Program-made: the position numbers and the translations under genes | The notes under the pieces: generated by a model | The model's database searches: none | Told to the model about the DNA's origin: nothing | The model's input: only the letters and a program-made list of their open reading frames with translations | Shown here: positions 33,137 through 45,611 of the stretch, in pieces | Layout of the letters: the number at the start of each line of letters is the position of its first letter | Position numbering within the stretch: the stretch's first letter is position 1 | Assembly: GCA_037043455.1 (NCBI GenBank) | Contig: JAWPHD010003077.1 | Location: forward strand, 62,001-126,000 | Reading direction: 5' to 3' | Origin: Cyrtodaria siliqua | Taxonomy: Eukaryota > Mollusca > Bivalvia > Adapedonta > Hiatellidae | DNA: 64,000 nt

Positions 33137-33800
33137 TATGTAGAACGGTACATGTTTTCAAAGTGGTTTCAATATCGTGACAGTCATGTTCTAGGTTCGT
33201 GAGAAGTCACAATAAGACTAACATTTGTTCGCATAAAGTTCTTTTTCCTTTGTATTTGTTTTAACTGGTCATTAATATGACGAAACTGAGATGCTTTAAA
33301 CAAATTAAAATATCATAGGAGATATTGATTTTTTAAGCAGAACTTTAATGAGACGCTGGTTCGAGAATTTATAGATAAAAAGATGATTACAATAACTTGA
33401 TTGACATATTCACCTGCGCAGACGAAGCTGGATAACGGTTTACAAAAGTCGGTGAATAACACATTCTGGATTTAAATTAAACAAATCAATATTAAGGTAT
33501 TAAACGGAATAGTTGCACAGTTACATCAAAGTTAATTAAATACATGATACTCTCTCAAACCGACACCAGAGTCTATAAATTTCCATATTTAAAAGAATTA
33601 ATAGAGCCGTTGTATGTCATTGGCACGTGCCGGTGGGAGGGCGACATGTGTGCAATGGCTCTGGTTTGTTGTGTATTACGCCGAGTGTATGAATGGCGAG
33701 TAACAAGACGAATGAAATAAAATCCCGCATTCTTATTCTCGGTAAGGCACATCGGAACTTGATGCATTCTTATACTCGAGGGTGTTTAAAGCGCCTCGTG
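33137..33800. other. Unassigned sequence
   Basis: Nothing recognised. Confidence 0.4.
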
Positions 33801-33802
33801 TG

Positions 33803-34385
33803 TTGAATTGAAATGGGGTTTTACGGCGCACAAACACAAACAGGTTATATGTCGCCAACGGGAATGAACATTTCAGATTCACTCTGCATTAAAGAAACTA
33901 ATCCGCCTATTAACGATAAAATTACACTGCAAAGCCGTTTATCAAAACTCTATCCAGGTGTTCAGGACATAATACTTGTATGTGCCGATTTAAAGTATAG
34001 GTTTTTCACGGGTTCTTAAAATACCCTTGATTGAATATGCGTAAATGAATTATGAGTTGGTAACTCATAATTTGACGCTGTAGTTTCGGCGGGGTTTGGT
34101 CTGGCTAGTTAAAGCCGTTTATAGAGTTTGGATTCTCAAAGTAAAGTTAAATACATACCTCGTCGTCAGTACATTTAGAAACGGCGTACATATTTGTAAA
34201 ATTCGGCTGTTGCTGATAGGATAGCTACTTTATCATCTAGATAAAAAATATGCAGAATAGGCCTAGACCGTTCTCACCTGCAGAATTTCAGAGATGCTGC
34301 AAATTTTCTTGTAAACACCCCATGTGTCGCTGGAGCCACGGTCATTGTTTTCTGCCACCCTCAAGTAGCGAGGGATCACGATGAA
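33803..34385 (+). repeat. Dispersed repeat D, copy 2, interrupted by E
   Basis: Left part TTGAATTGAAATGGGGTTTT then ACGGCGCACAAACACAAACA; right part from about 34226 (ATCTAGATAAAAAATATGCA, GATGCTGCAAATTTTCTTGT, GTCGCTGGAGCCACGGTCAT, TGTTTTCTGCC). In D copy 1 the two parts are adjacent, so the middle block E was inserted. Confidence 0.75.
33892..34220 (+). repeat. Dispersed repeat E, copy 2, nested in D
   Basis: Starts AAAGAAACTAATCCGCCTAT, then CGTTTATCAAAACTCTATCC, TATGAGTTGGTAACTCATAA (palindrome at about 34052-34071), GGTTTGGTCTGGCTAGTTAA, and ends near AAACGGCGTACATATTTG. Copy 1 is inverted at 12195-12515. Confidence 0.75.
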
Positions 34386-34577
34386 GACCTGTAATGAACA
34401 TGACCATGATAGTTCCAATCAATCATTTCTAAACAAATATCGCGATATCCCTTGTATATATGAAATTATGAAGGCATAAAAATGACAAGTAATTCGAGTT
34501 ATCATAAAAGGGGAAATAACTGCATGCCCTATTGAATATAGGCCTACCCTTACACCCATATCCTTTTGAAGCTATAC

Positions 34578-37500
34578 GTTACCATTATACAAAACTACGT
34601 ACACGGATCCTGGCAAATGGTTCCCAATATACAAAACTAAATATACGAATCCAGGTAAATGGTTCCTACAAAGTACACGGATCCAGGTAAAGATTCCCAA
34701 TATATAAACTAAGTACACGGATCCAGGTAAATGGTTCCCATAATACAAAACAAAACAAAGTACACGGATCGTGGTTCCCAATATACAAAAGTAAGTACAC
34801 GGCTCCGGGTAAATGGTGTCAATAATACAAAACTTAGTACATGGATCCAGGTAAATGGTTCCCATTATACAAAATTAAGTACACGGATCCTGGTAAATGG
34901 TTCCCAATATGCAAAACAAAGTACGCGGATCAAGGTAAATGGTTCCCGTAATACAAACTAAGTAGACGGATCGTGGTAATTGTTTCCCAATATAAAAAAC
35001 TAAGTGCACGGATCTTGGTAATTGGTTGCCAATATACAAAACTAAGTACACGGCTCCAGTTAAATTGTGCCAATAATACAAAATTTAGTATAAGGATCCA
35101 GGTAAATGGTTCCCATTATACAAAATTAAGTACACGGATCCGGGTAAATGGTTCCATTATACAAAACTAAGTACACGGATCCAGGTAAATGGTTCCCATT
35201 GTACAAAACTAAGTACAAGGATCCGGGTAAATGATTCCGATTATACAAAACTAAGTACACGGATCTAGGTAAATGATGAATGGTTCCCATTATACAAAAC
35301 TAATTACACGGATCAGGCTAAATAGTTATCATTATACAAAACTACGTACACGGATCCTGGCAAAAGGTTCCAAATATACAAAACTAAGTACACGGATCCA
35401 GGTAAATGGTTCCTACAAAGTACACGGATCTGGGTAAAGATTCCCAGTACATAAACTAAGTACACGGATCCAGGTAAATGGTTCCCATAATACAAAACAA
35501 AGTACACGGATCGTGGTAATTGGTTCCCCAATATACAAAACAAAGTACACGGCTCAAGGTAAATGATGCCAATAATAAAAAACTCAGTACATGGATCCAG
35601 GTAAATGGTTCCCATTATACAAAATTAAGTACACTGATCCTGGTAAATGGTTCCCAGTATGCAAAACAAAGTACGCGGATCCAGGTAAATGGTTCCCAGT
35701 ATACAAAATTAAGTAGAGATCCTGGTAAATGGTTCCCAATATGCAAAACAAAGAACGCGGATCCAGTGATTCCCGTAATACAAACTAAGTACACGGATCG
35801 TGGTAATTGGTTCCCAGTATACAAAACTAAGTACACGGAATCGGGTAAATGGTCCCCATAATACAAAACTAAGTACATGGATCCTGGTAAATGATTCCAA
35901 ATATACAAAACTAAGTACACGGATCCAGGTAAACGGTCCCCATAATACAAAACAAAGTACGCGGATCCAGGTAAATGGTTCCCAGTATACAAAATTAAGT
36001 AGAGATCCTGGTAAATGGTTCCCAATATGCAAAACAAAGAACGCGGATCCAGTGATTCCCGTAATACAAACTAAGTACACGGATCGTGGTAATTGGTTCC
36101 CAGTATACAAAACTAAGTACACGGAGCCTGGTAGTTGGTTCCCAATATAAAAAAGTAAGTACATGTGTCCGGTTAACTAGTTTCCATTATACAAAACTAA
36201 GTACACGGATCGGGATAAATGGTTCCCAATATACAAAACTAAGTACATGGATACCGGTAAATGTTTCCCAATATACAAAATTAAGTTCACGGATCCGGGT
36301 AAATGGTTCCCATTATACAAAACTAAGTCCACGTATCGGAATAAATGGTTCCCAATATACAAAACTAAGTACACGGATACCGGCAAATGGTTCCCAATAT
36401 ATAAAACTAAGTGCATGGGTCCTGGTAAATGATCCCCAATATACAAAACTAAGTACGCGGATCCGTGTGCTATGGTTCCCTATATACAAACTAAGTATAC
36501 GGATTCTGAAAATAGTTCCCAATATACAAATCTAAGACCACTGAACTGGGTAAATGGTTCCCAATATACAAACTAAGTACACGGATCCAGTTAAATGATT
36601 CTCAATATACAATACTAAGTACACGGATCCAGGTAAATGGTTCCCAATATACAAAACTAAGTACACGGATCCAGGTAAATGATTCCCAATATACAAAACT
36701 AAGTATGTGGATCCGGGCGCTATGTTTCCCTATGTACAAACTAAGTATACTTATCCTAAAAATAGTTCCCAATATACAAAACTAAGACCACTGAATTGGG
36801 TAAAGGTACACGGATCCAGGTAAATGGTTCCCGATATGCAAAACTAAGTACTCGGATCCAGGTAAATGATTTCCAATATGCAAAACTAAGTACACGGAAC
36901 CGGGTAAATTGTTCCCAATATAGAAAACTAAGTACGCGGATCCGGGTAAATGTTTCCAAATATACAAACTAAATATACTGATCTTGACAATAGTTCCCAA
37001 TATACAAAACTAAGACCACTGAACTGGGTAAATGGTTCCCAATATACAAACTAAGTACACGGATCCAGTTAAATGATTCTCAATATACAATACTAAGTAC
37101 ACGGATCCAGGTAAATGGTTCCCAATATACAAAACTAAGTACACGGATCCAGGTAAATGATTCCCAATATACAAAACTAAGTACGTGGATCCGGGCGCTA
37201 TGTTTCCCTATGTACAAACTAAGTATCCTTATCCTAAAAATAGTTCCCAATATACAAAACTAAGACCACTGAATTGGGTAAAAGTACACGAATCCAGGTA
37301 ATGTTCCCAATATACAAAACTAAGAACACGGATCCAGGTAAATGGTTCCCGATATGCAAAACTAAGTACTCGGATCCAGGTAAATGATTTCCAATATGCA
37401 AAACTAAGTACACGGAACCGGGTAAATTGTTCCCAATATAGAAAACTAAGTACGCGGATCCGGGTAAATGTTTCCAAATATACAAACTAAATATACTGAT

Positions 37501-38205
37501 CCTGACAATAGTTCCCAATATACAAAACTAAGACCACTGATCCTGGTAAATGGTTTACAATAAACAAACGAAGTACACGGAGCCAGGTAAATGATTCCCA
37601 ATATCAAAAACTAAGTACACGGATCCTGGTAAATGGTTCCCAATATACAAAAATAAGTACACGGATTCGGGTAAATGATTCCCAATATCAAAAACTAAGT
37701 ACACGGATCCTGGTAAATGGTTCCCAATATACAAAAATAAGTACACGGATTCGGGTAAATGATTCCCAATATCAAAAACTAAGTACACGGATCCTGGTAA
37801 ATGGTTCCCAATATACAAAAATAAGTACACGGATTCGGGTAAATGATTCCCAATATACAAAACTAAGTACACGGATCCATGTAAATGTTTCCCTATATAC
37901 AAAACTAAGTACACGGATCCAGGTTAATGGTTTCCAATATACAAAACTAAGACCACTGATCCGGGTAAACGGTTCCCAATATACAAAACTAAGTACACGT
38001 ATCCGGGTTAATTGTTCCCAATATACAAAACTAAGTACACGGATCCGGGTAAATGGTTCCCAATATACAAAACTAAGTACGCGGATCCGTGTAAATGGTT
38101 CCCAATATACAAAACTAAGTAGACGGATCCGGGTAAATGGTTCCCAATACATAAAAATAAATCCTGTTAATGGTTCCCGAAATATAAACTAAATAAACGG
38201 GTATT
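34578..38205. repeat. 42-bp minisatellite, ~85 copies, BamHI-site unit
   Basis: Unit: GTACACGGATCCAGGTAAAT then GGTTCCCAATATACAAAACTAA. Forty-two bases are fourteen codons, giving open frames on both strands throughout (Y-I-G-N-H-L-P-G-S-V type). Larger duplicated blocks occur: about 36536-36960 and 37012-37500 (offset near 478 bp), about 35699-35800 and 35989-36090 (offset near 290 bp), and 34583 onward against 35331 onward (offset near 750 bp). 34386-34577 is unassigned. Confidence 0.95.
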
Positions 38206-38284
38206 TGTAACCTGTTTTTTCATATCGCTTATAAAAGATGAATGGGTATGATATTTTTCTGCACTCAGCTATTAGTATACAACT

Positions 38285-38395
38285 GCATATTCTTACGGAT
38301 GGCGGGAGGTATACAGCACTTGTTCTACCCAGCAAAAATGGGATGGTCTGCCGCTATATGCTAAAATTACGTAACAACATTCAATCAAAGAAACA
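38285..38395 (+). mobile_element. SINE-A tail fragment
   Basis: TTCTTACGGATGGCGGGAGG then TATACAGCAC, TTGTTCTACCCAGCAAAAAT, GGGATGGTCTGCCGC and TGCTAAAATTACGTAACAAC. The head and part of the body are missing. 38396-38846 is unassigned. Confidence 0.8.
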
Positions 38396-38846
38396 TTATA
38401 TATTGTATTTCTCATCAGTCTAATTGCGTCATTTTATTTTCGTTGGTTTTTCTTTTGTCTTTGACGTATATTCTAAAGTTCTTCTTAATACCTTCGAAGT
38501 GATGCATGTACTCGGCCATGAAAACTTCACAATGACTTATAAATACATTGTGTTTTACAATACCGTGCATTGCAGACATAGTTTCTAGAGGAATTATTAC
38601 GTTTTCCAAGCATTATGTGAAATTCACATACCTAGATGTCATACTAAAATCCTGAGTCTTGATGGGTTTCTCAGACTTTCAATTTCTGGAATTGTTGAAT
38701 ACGTCAATTGATACATATATGTGGAATACATGTTTTGTATAATTAAGGCATACATGTACGTGAAGCTCGTCTGAACCTTAGAGTCAATCCATTAGGTATT
38801 AGAAACTTACGAATTAAACTGTTTCTCTAACCAATGGATGCGTTCT

Positions 38847-39177
38847 TTAAAGTGACACACGGCAATCTTGATTTGTTTAAAACTCAAGGTTTAAGTTAGT
38901 TTTTCTACATTACTCGTATTTGCATAATCAGTAATAATCATTACCAGAATAGTTCAAAATATTTGTTTTTACAAAATTAAAAGTATTGATTATACTGCAC
39001 CAATAAGGTATTTACAGATTTGGTAGAATACCGAAACAAATTGAAATCTCATTTATTTATTTTATTATATGCAATCAGCTTTAAAGTCAAAATGAAACAG
39101 GATTAATAAATTAATAAATCGAGGTGCGTATTTTAATGCTTGATCTACAACTCAAGATTATCGTGTGTTCCTTTAAA
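38847..39177. mobile_element. MITE N, copy 3
   Basis: Left TTAAAGTGACACACGGCAAT (CTTGA), right TCAAGATTATCGTGTGTTCC (TTTAA). Interior parallels copy 1 (TTTTTCTACATTACTCGTAT; AAACAGGATTAA). Confidence 0.8.
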
Positions 39178-39418
39178 AAACAAAGACTGGTACACGGCTC
39201 AACTAGATTCTTCTTACATTCCAAGATTTGCTCTCTACTTCTCGTACCATCAACCGTTTGTAAGAAATAAAGTTCCTTTTAAAAGGGACGGTTTGCCTAT
39301 GTAGATGTATCGATGAAAAAAAACCTCGCACAATACATGGGCTACAGCCTCCTTAAAGGCAAGTCTAAAAACAACCACACCATGCATAGTGATGGCCTGA
39401 CTCTATTGCGTAGGAGCT

Positions 39419-39673
39419 GCGATAAGTCAGTTTGCTTGCTTGTTTGTGTATTTGTTTGGTGTTTAACTTCGATTGTTTGTGGTGGAAACAGACCACCCAC
39501 TTATTCCTTGAAAGAACCAGTACTTATTCCTCCCGCCATCCGTAAGAATCGGTACTTTCTCGCTTACAAATTGAGCTCCCAGTGGGATTCGAACCCGCAA
39601 CGGTGAGAGGCGAAAATGTTTACAACGCAACGTCGCTAACCCCTCGACCACGGCAGCACTGGCGATAAGTCAG
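39419..39673 (-). mobile_element. SINE-A copy, 12-bp target duplication
   Basis: Direct repeats GCGATAAGTCAG at 39419-39430 and 39662-39673. The minus strand has head CCGTGGTCGAGGGGTTAGCG, B box CGGGTTCGAATCCCACTGGG, body CTTACGGATGGCGGGAGGAA and GGGTGGTCTGTTTCCACC, tail AAACACCAAACAAATACACA. Confidence 0.92.
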
Positions 39674-40044
39674 AGTACATACAGCTGGAGTGTCTATTCC
39701 GTGTGGTTTTGCATTGGCAGGAGATTCTGTTATGGTATATTTGGAAATTGCACTTGTTATTGTTATTATAATACAACTAATGTATCCATGCTTAAAACAG
39801 ATAACGGTGCGATCATCAAATTTATTTATTTAATGTAGGCGAATATATGTTTTGGTTTAACACCAGTACCAAGCTGTATCCGGAAATAATTGCTAAAAAA
39901 TACCGATTTATCAGCATCGTTTTCCTTTCTCATGGATAGCTGTTATTACGAACAACAGGTATTGGTTCCAGCGCCGTTGAGCGTTAAATTGTGAAGAGAG
40001 TACCTTAACCGGAAATAAAATTTAAGATCGATACACATGCCCAT

Positions 40045-40231
40045 CATGGGTGCACTTTATTGGTATCACGGTTATATGCCGCGGTGTACCTGTTTAACCC
40101 GATTTTCACTCGATTCATTCCGGGTGATTGCGCAAGCATGCCGTCTAGCCCTGATAAAATGGCTCGGCACATTTCGGTGTACCGATCACCCGGCACATCC
40201 CGATCGGCATACGAATAAAGTGCACCCCATG
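40045..40231. mobile_element. 187-bp small TIR element
   Basis: Left CATGGGTGCACTTTATTGGT, right the inverse of CATGGGGTGCACTTTATTCG; both continue with .TAT..CG. Two overlapping ORFs on opposite strands reflect the symmetry. No family assigned. 39674-40044 and 40232-40446 are otherwise blank. Confidence 0.65.
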
Positions 40232-40446
40232 CTGTCACTCGGAAGTAACAGCCAAACAACACAATATTAGTGTGCCGTTTATAAATCCAACTTGTGCGGA
40301 GTGGGGTATGAGGTGTTGTATGTATATATATTTATTTATTTCAGTGACAAATACATATTTTACAAGATTTTATATATATAGGACATATAGGTAACATAAA
40401 ATGTACATATATAAAGCATATAGGCAACATTGCAAAATGGATTGTG

Positions 40447-40553
40447 TTAAAGGGACACACAGGTTTAAAGTAAAAAACAATACTGGATTAATACATCGAG
40501 AGACTAAGTGGAATGTTTGATACAAACTTAAAGATTGCCGTGTGTCCCTTTAA
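40447..40553. mobile_element. MITE N, copy 4, internally deleted (107 bp)
   Basis: TTAAAGGGACACACAGGTTT to AAGATTGCCGTGTGTCCCTT (TAA). It keeps only AATACTGGATTAATACATCG from the interior and the two ends: a deletion derivative of N. Confidence 0.82.
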
Positions 40554-40574
40554 ACGTGAGAGCAAAAACTGAGT

Positions 40575-40645
40575 ATAACATATAACAGTCGAGCAGGAAA
40601 TGTAGCATTTAAGGACCACAGTCAACCCAAAGCACGAAAATCCAT
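40575..40645 (-). mobile_element. LINE 3'-region fragment
   Basis: Minus strand GGTTGACTGTGGTCCTTAAA then TGCTACATTTCCTGCTCGA matches GGTTGACTGTCCTCCTTGAA at 4412 and the counterpart at 24000-24035. Confidence 0.6.
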
Positions 40646-41574
40646 ACCTAACCAGTAGAACGTCTACATACCATTATGGCTCTCTTATGGTTCCACAGCA
40701 TATGAAAATGATTGCGTGGGTATTTATAGAGCAAAAACCTTAAGTAGTTAGTTAGACAAGATAGGCTGTGAGATGGATGCGAAGTAAATTCGTGTTCGAT
40801 ATCAAGTAAAGGTCTCACACCTCTATTATCTCCCATGAAAGCTCACCGGACTCTGAGACAAAAGGAAAACAGAAAATAATTCTATATTTTTCTCCATTTT
40901 AGGCAAATTTTAATTCGAAAAAAATGGGTTTTCCTTACTTTAGCATACATCTGCAGTGTAAAAAACAGATGGTACAGAAAATCCCATGTTGATATGAGGT
41001 TTCATTCAAATTTCAGAATTGTTTGACCGAAGCACCACATTTTCAGCTAGAAAGTGCATGAATTCGTATTTATTCGTAGGGGTCGCATTCACATGAGATT
41101 TAAAAAAAAATCAACCTGGTAAATATTTGCTAATTTCTTTTTAATTGCAAATATTAGATCAATGAAGAGTTTAAGACTAAAATCATGTTGTAAATTGTGT
41201 TATGCCACAAACAAAAACGTTACAATGTAACCTCTTGGGAAAATGTATTGTGGTGTGAGACGTAAACATCTGTGCAGTAAGTTAACGACAATACCACAGT
41301 CGACACATTGTAATATGATTAAGACAACCATGTCTTTAGATGCAAATCAAAACGCGTGTTAAATTAAAAACATAAATAACAAAATTTAAAATGAAAATGT
41401 ATTAGGCCAATAGAAGCAGCGCGGAAAGTTAAACAATGTCTTTCTCTTTTGTTAAGTTGAAACTTCTTTTTCTGCGTCACTATTTGCATGCCAACGACAT
41501 AAATCTTAAGTTTTAATTTCAGAACCTTAACAAGCATAAATCACGTGGTTTCAAAGAAACAGGTAATAAAAGAC
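40646..41574. other. Unassigned AT-rich sequence
   Basis: Nothing recognised. Confidence 0.4.
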
Positions 41575-42045
41575 CGTAAAGCATGCAAATTACCGGTAAA
41601 AACAATCCGATTTCAATGTAATTAAAAATTACATTAAAGAGTACTTTCGGTTTTAGAAGACGTCATTGGCTTTATAAGACCCGAGAAAATGGAGTTTTAA
41701 CAAAAAGAGAATATTTTATAGTTAACGGTAAAATGATATGAGATTGTGTTTATTGCAGAGCAAAACTGTATCAAATGACTTGTAACTATAGATACAAGTC
41801 GCCATAAATCTAAACTTTCATTGAAAGGTTATTAAACTTTTTTTTTTCAAATTTCGAAAAACAGAGTTAATTAAATTATTCATATTGTACCATAAATCAT
41901 GCGAATTACTGATAAAAACATTCGAATTTCAATGTAATTAAAATAAATCATAGTACATTCGTTCTTAGAAGATGCCCCCTTGGGCTTTACCAGACCGGAG
42001 AAAAAAATACTTTTTACGAAAAGAGAATGATTTGTAGGAAAGTGT
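41575..42045 (+). repeat. Diverged tandem duplication (~325-bp offset)
   Basis: TCAATGTAATTAAAAATTAC..TTTTAGAAGACGTC..GGCTTTATAAGACCCGAGAA at 41615-41690 corresponds to TCAATGTAATTAAAATAAAT..TCTTAGAAGATGCC..GGGCTTTACCAGACCGGAGA at 41928-42002; AAAAGAGAAT follows both. Confidence 0.7.
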
Positions 42046-42090
42046 TTAATGAAAGTGCATTGTACTTTCAGCAGTGCTGTAATATTAATA

Positions 42091-42653
42091 TACTGAGCAA
42101 GATAAAGTTACCACATGCAATGCACGTCATTTCCATAGACAAGATACACAGCCGTGTTTGTTCGGGTTCAATGATAAAGTCACATAGATATGACCAATAA
42201 TAATGCTAAAAGTCATTTGTAAACAAAGTCGGTGATAAAAAATTAAAGCAAATAGGATGGGAACATACTTTTATAGGTTATCGAAAATCGTTCTCATTTC
42301 AATGAAAAGGGAGGTAATTTAAAAATTGCGAAATTTGGAATGACCCGGTTTGAGAATAACACTCCTATGTGAACACATTTCAGCGTTTTCTAAACAATAA
42401 CAGAATGGCTAATTCTTGTCAATGGCAAACATTACATTTGTTTAAAGCAATACGTTTGTGTAATGATACAAGTTGTTTTTAATATGTGGGCAGTAATTCT
42501 GATACTTCGCTTCGAAAATAATAAAAGAACCCATTTTTTTTGAAAATCACATCCTTACCTAGTATCTCCAATATCTTCAAACAAAATCATGTCGATGTTC
42601 ATATGTTTAATCTATGTTACCAAGAAGTGGTGCTAAACTTTTTTTGTTCAGTA
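42091..42653. mobile_element. MITE G, copy 2 (uninterrupted, 563 bp)
   Basis: Ends TACTGAGCAAGATAAAGTTA and the inverse of TACTGAACAAAAAAAGTTTA, flanked by TA at 42089-42090 and 42654-42655. Interior shared with G1: GATAAAGTCACATAGATATG, GGTTATCGAAAATCGTTCTC and GCAGTAATTCTGATACT. Confidence 0.85.
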
Positions 42654-42734
42654 TATATCGAAGCGATGTCATGCGTTTTGTGTTATAAACGTTAGTGATA
42701 CTATCTGCAGTAACTTCTGAGTTTGATATATTAC

Positions 42735-42840
42735 TACACGTTCAAGCAAGGGAGCTACTAGTACCACGTTTATGAAGTATTTGGTGTTACGCGCCTGGGG
42801 ATTTAACCCACTACATCCCCATGCGAGGCGGACGCCAATC
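42735..42840 (-). mobile_element. SINE-B head fragment
   Basis: Minus strand GGCGTCCGCCTCGCATGGGG then ATGTAGTGGGTTAAATCCCC and AGGCGCGTAACACCAAATAC, with GGTACTAGTAGCTCCCTTGC beyond. Parallel to 15565-15722. The B box is mutated (GGTTAAATCCC). Confidence 0.65.
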
Positions 42841-43785
42841 ATAAATTAACACGTTAAGATTTACCACCAACAATTGCATATAAACTTCCGCGGTGTATTT
42901 CGAATGTAGTAAATAAAAATTTACAATAAAAAGTAATCCCTATTTCTTTAAATATTCCATTTCTATTCGATTGTGTTGTATGTACAAGAAGTGTACCGAA
43001 TGGTTTTACTGGATTATTAATGAAGATTTTCCAAATTTCGAATCTATGCATCCACTTTGTGAGCAATTATCAATGAAAACAGCTGTACACTTGTTTAGTA
43101 AACATATTATCTTGTGACCCCACCTTTTCTGGTGATTTTTCAGAAAACTGTTTTTTTATATGAAAATTACACTGCTGCATTATCCGTACTTGAGTTGGAG
43201 TTGCAGCAAATCATTAATTATGTGACATTTTAGCATTGATTTCAATGGGGGAAATAATTGGTGGTTTCATACCTTAAGCCATTTATTCTTAAACTATCGT
43301 TATGAGACTTCTCATATTGCTAATGGTCATACTACACCATTTCATTTTCCATAGGCGTACATTATAGCTCTGAGCTCTAATCTATATGTGTGCTTACTTG
43401 TTTTGAAAGACCTATATTAGTTTTATCAAAGAAACGTACACAAACCATACGTTGAGTATGTTTTAAAATGTTTTGTACTGTAGAAACACGAGGAAAATGT
43501 AAAATATACTTCTTGTTTATTATGCCACAAAGTATGCCGGAATACATGCACAAATGTATGATTTAACGTTCATAAGTACTCTTTTTAAAAGTTGAAATTT
43601 AAATTGTTAGCGTGATGTTTTGGTTTGTTTACCTTATAAACCAATCAAGAGTAAGAGATTCTGTGTTATAGCTCCGAATTTACCCTGGAACTTTTTCCCC
43701 GCCCGCTGATTGGTTGGTAATTGGTGTAGTCTGGTATAATGTATACCACTAGTGTATTGACTTATTTATGTTTATTCCGGGATGA
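42841..43785. other. Unassigned sequence
   Basis: Nothing recognised. 43787-43920 shows a loose repeat of GATGAGATTTTGTTATTGCC / GATATGAGATTTGTTTTGTT with GCCCACACACACC / GCCCAACACACGCC. Confidence 0.4.
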
Positions 43786-43924
43786 GATTTTGTTATTGCC
43801 AATTGTCCACCAAAAGTTGCGCCCACACACACCACCTTTATGTTAAAGGGACGTTTTACGATATGAGATTTGTTTTGTTCCAAACGTTACGCCCAACACA
43901 CGCCTAAGATGCTTATAATGTAAG

Positions 43925-44215
43925 GGCTATCCACCGAAACACCTGGTAAATGTGTGGCTATCCACGCAAATACCGTGTAAAAATGTGGCTATATACGTAA
44001 AACCGGGTAAAAGTGTGGCTATTTACGAAAACACCGGGAAAAGGTGTGGCTATTTACGAAAATTCATGGTAAAAGTGTGGCTAGCCGCGCAAACCCATTA
44101 AAAGTGTCACTATCCACGTAAACACTGGGTAAACATCCACGCAAACACAGTGTAAAGGTGTGGCTATCCACGGAAACACCGGGTGGACGTGCGACTTTTC
44201 ACGCAAACACTGCGT
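43925..44215 (+). repeat. 31-bp minisatellite (GTGTGGCTATCCACG)
   Basis: About nine units of GTGTGGCTATCCACGCAAAC then ACCGGGTAAAA with substitutions (TTTACGAA, GCCGCGC). Confidence 0.9.
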
Positions 44216-45611
44216 ACATGAATTTTGTTTTTAGGGTTAGCTTCACTCTTACTCTAAAATCATTAACAATTTCGATTATTATAGTGGTCAACTTAATTCG
44301 AAAAAACAATAGTTTTATGAAAAAATTGTCAGATGTTTTCCAATAGTTCAAAGTGTTTTCGTGCATTTTAATCTTGAATTTTTAATTGGCCATTGACCTG
44401 GCAATGTGGGAATAAACCATCATTTTCTGAATAACATCAGATTTAAATAGAAATTGAAAATGCTCGGGAAATTAATTTAAATCATTTGTTTCAAAAGGAT
44501 TCATCGATATGGAAATACAAAGGGAATTACTCTTTATTCTCATGCTTGCCTTTCATGCGAATGTTGGGACAAATTTGCAATTACAATCGTTTGTATTATG
44601 AATCATGCCTCAACATTTTATGGATCATAACCCATAGTTTTATTACAGTCATATATATTGATGGAAAAAAGTTTAGCCACTACTTTTATAAATTTTGTAA
44701 AAAAAATCAAACATTTTAAATAAAAACATCAAAAGACAAGTTATCTTAAATGCATTTATTATCAGACAACATGACACACATTTTATTAAAAACAATAACA
44801 TTTTTTCGCGTAAATCCATCACTTTAACTGACAGAGGGCTCAGATGTAAAACGTCACCATTTTCGATACACTTCGTTTGTGAACGTTGTTCGTGGCATAG
44901 AGATAAACAAAATTTACAACATGTATTTATGCTTAAATTTCTCATTCATCCAATATCTGCAATTTAAAATACAATTTACAAATATTTACCATATTGAACA
45001 TTTTTAATTTCATGTTTGCGTGACACCTATCAAAATTTAGGAAAAAATACAACCCCGTGGTGATTAGACCCATGATGCGTAAAATGAGGCAGAATTAGCT
45101 AGATATCTTATATCAACATGCATTTTTCAGTGATCTCTTCCTAAAATGCTGTAGATTTAAAACCTGGTAAAGATAAATCAATGTATCCTGTAAAATGTAG
45201 AAAAGCGGACTTGTTTTTTTTAATCTACTCCCTTCATATGTAGGGCATGAGTATTCAAGGGAGATAATAGTGGTGTGAGTCCAAAAGCAGGCGACGTCGG
45301 TAGCGTTAACAGTAGTTCTGGTTCATAACCCAGTTTGCAAAAAAATGTAGAAAATGACATTAGGAACTTCACATTGCGGAACAAAACGGGACTACGTTGA
45401 CAGCAACCCATTATAGAGATTAACTTTTCTAACGGATTTTTTTATTTTAGACTATGCCTACATGATCATAAAACTTTACGCTTGATTGGTCGTGTCAAAC
45501 TTTCCATGTTCGTAAATAGCAAAGTATTAAAACTATACAATACTGAAAAGAGTAACTAAACTATTTTCCATCAGATTATGTTCGCTTATGCCTAAATTTT
45601 AATATGACGGC
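44216..45611. other. Unassigned AT-rich sequence
   Basis: TATATTGATGGAAAAAAGTT (44648) resembles a Tc1/mariner-like left end, but I found no matching right end. ORFs 44486-44719, 44673-44945 and 45220-45411 have no recognisable domain. Confidence 0.4.

Noticed and set aside
34578..38205. Long ORFs on both strands as a repeat protein gene
   Set aside because: The unit is 42 bp, so frames stay open by arithmetic on both strands; no start context, signal peptide or non-repeat domain.
40037..40270. Two overlapping ORFs as genes
   Set aside because: They mirror each other because the sequence is a small inverted-repeat element.
44640..45230. Another Tc1/mariner-like MITE
   Set aside because: A left-end-like sequence (TTGATGGAAAAAAGTTTAGC) is present but no inverted partner was found downstream.
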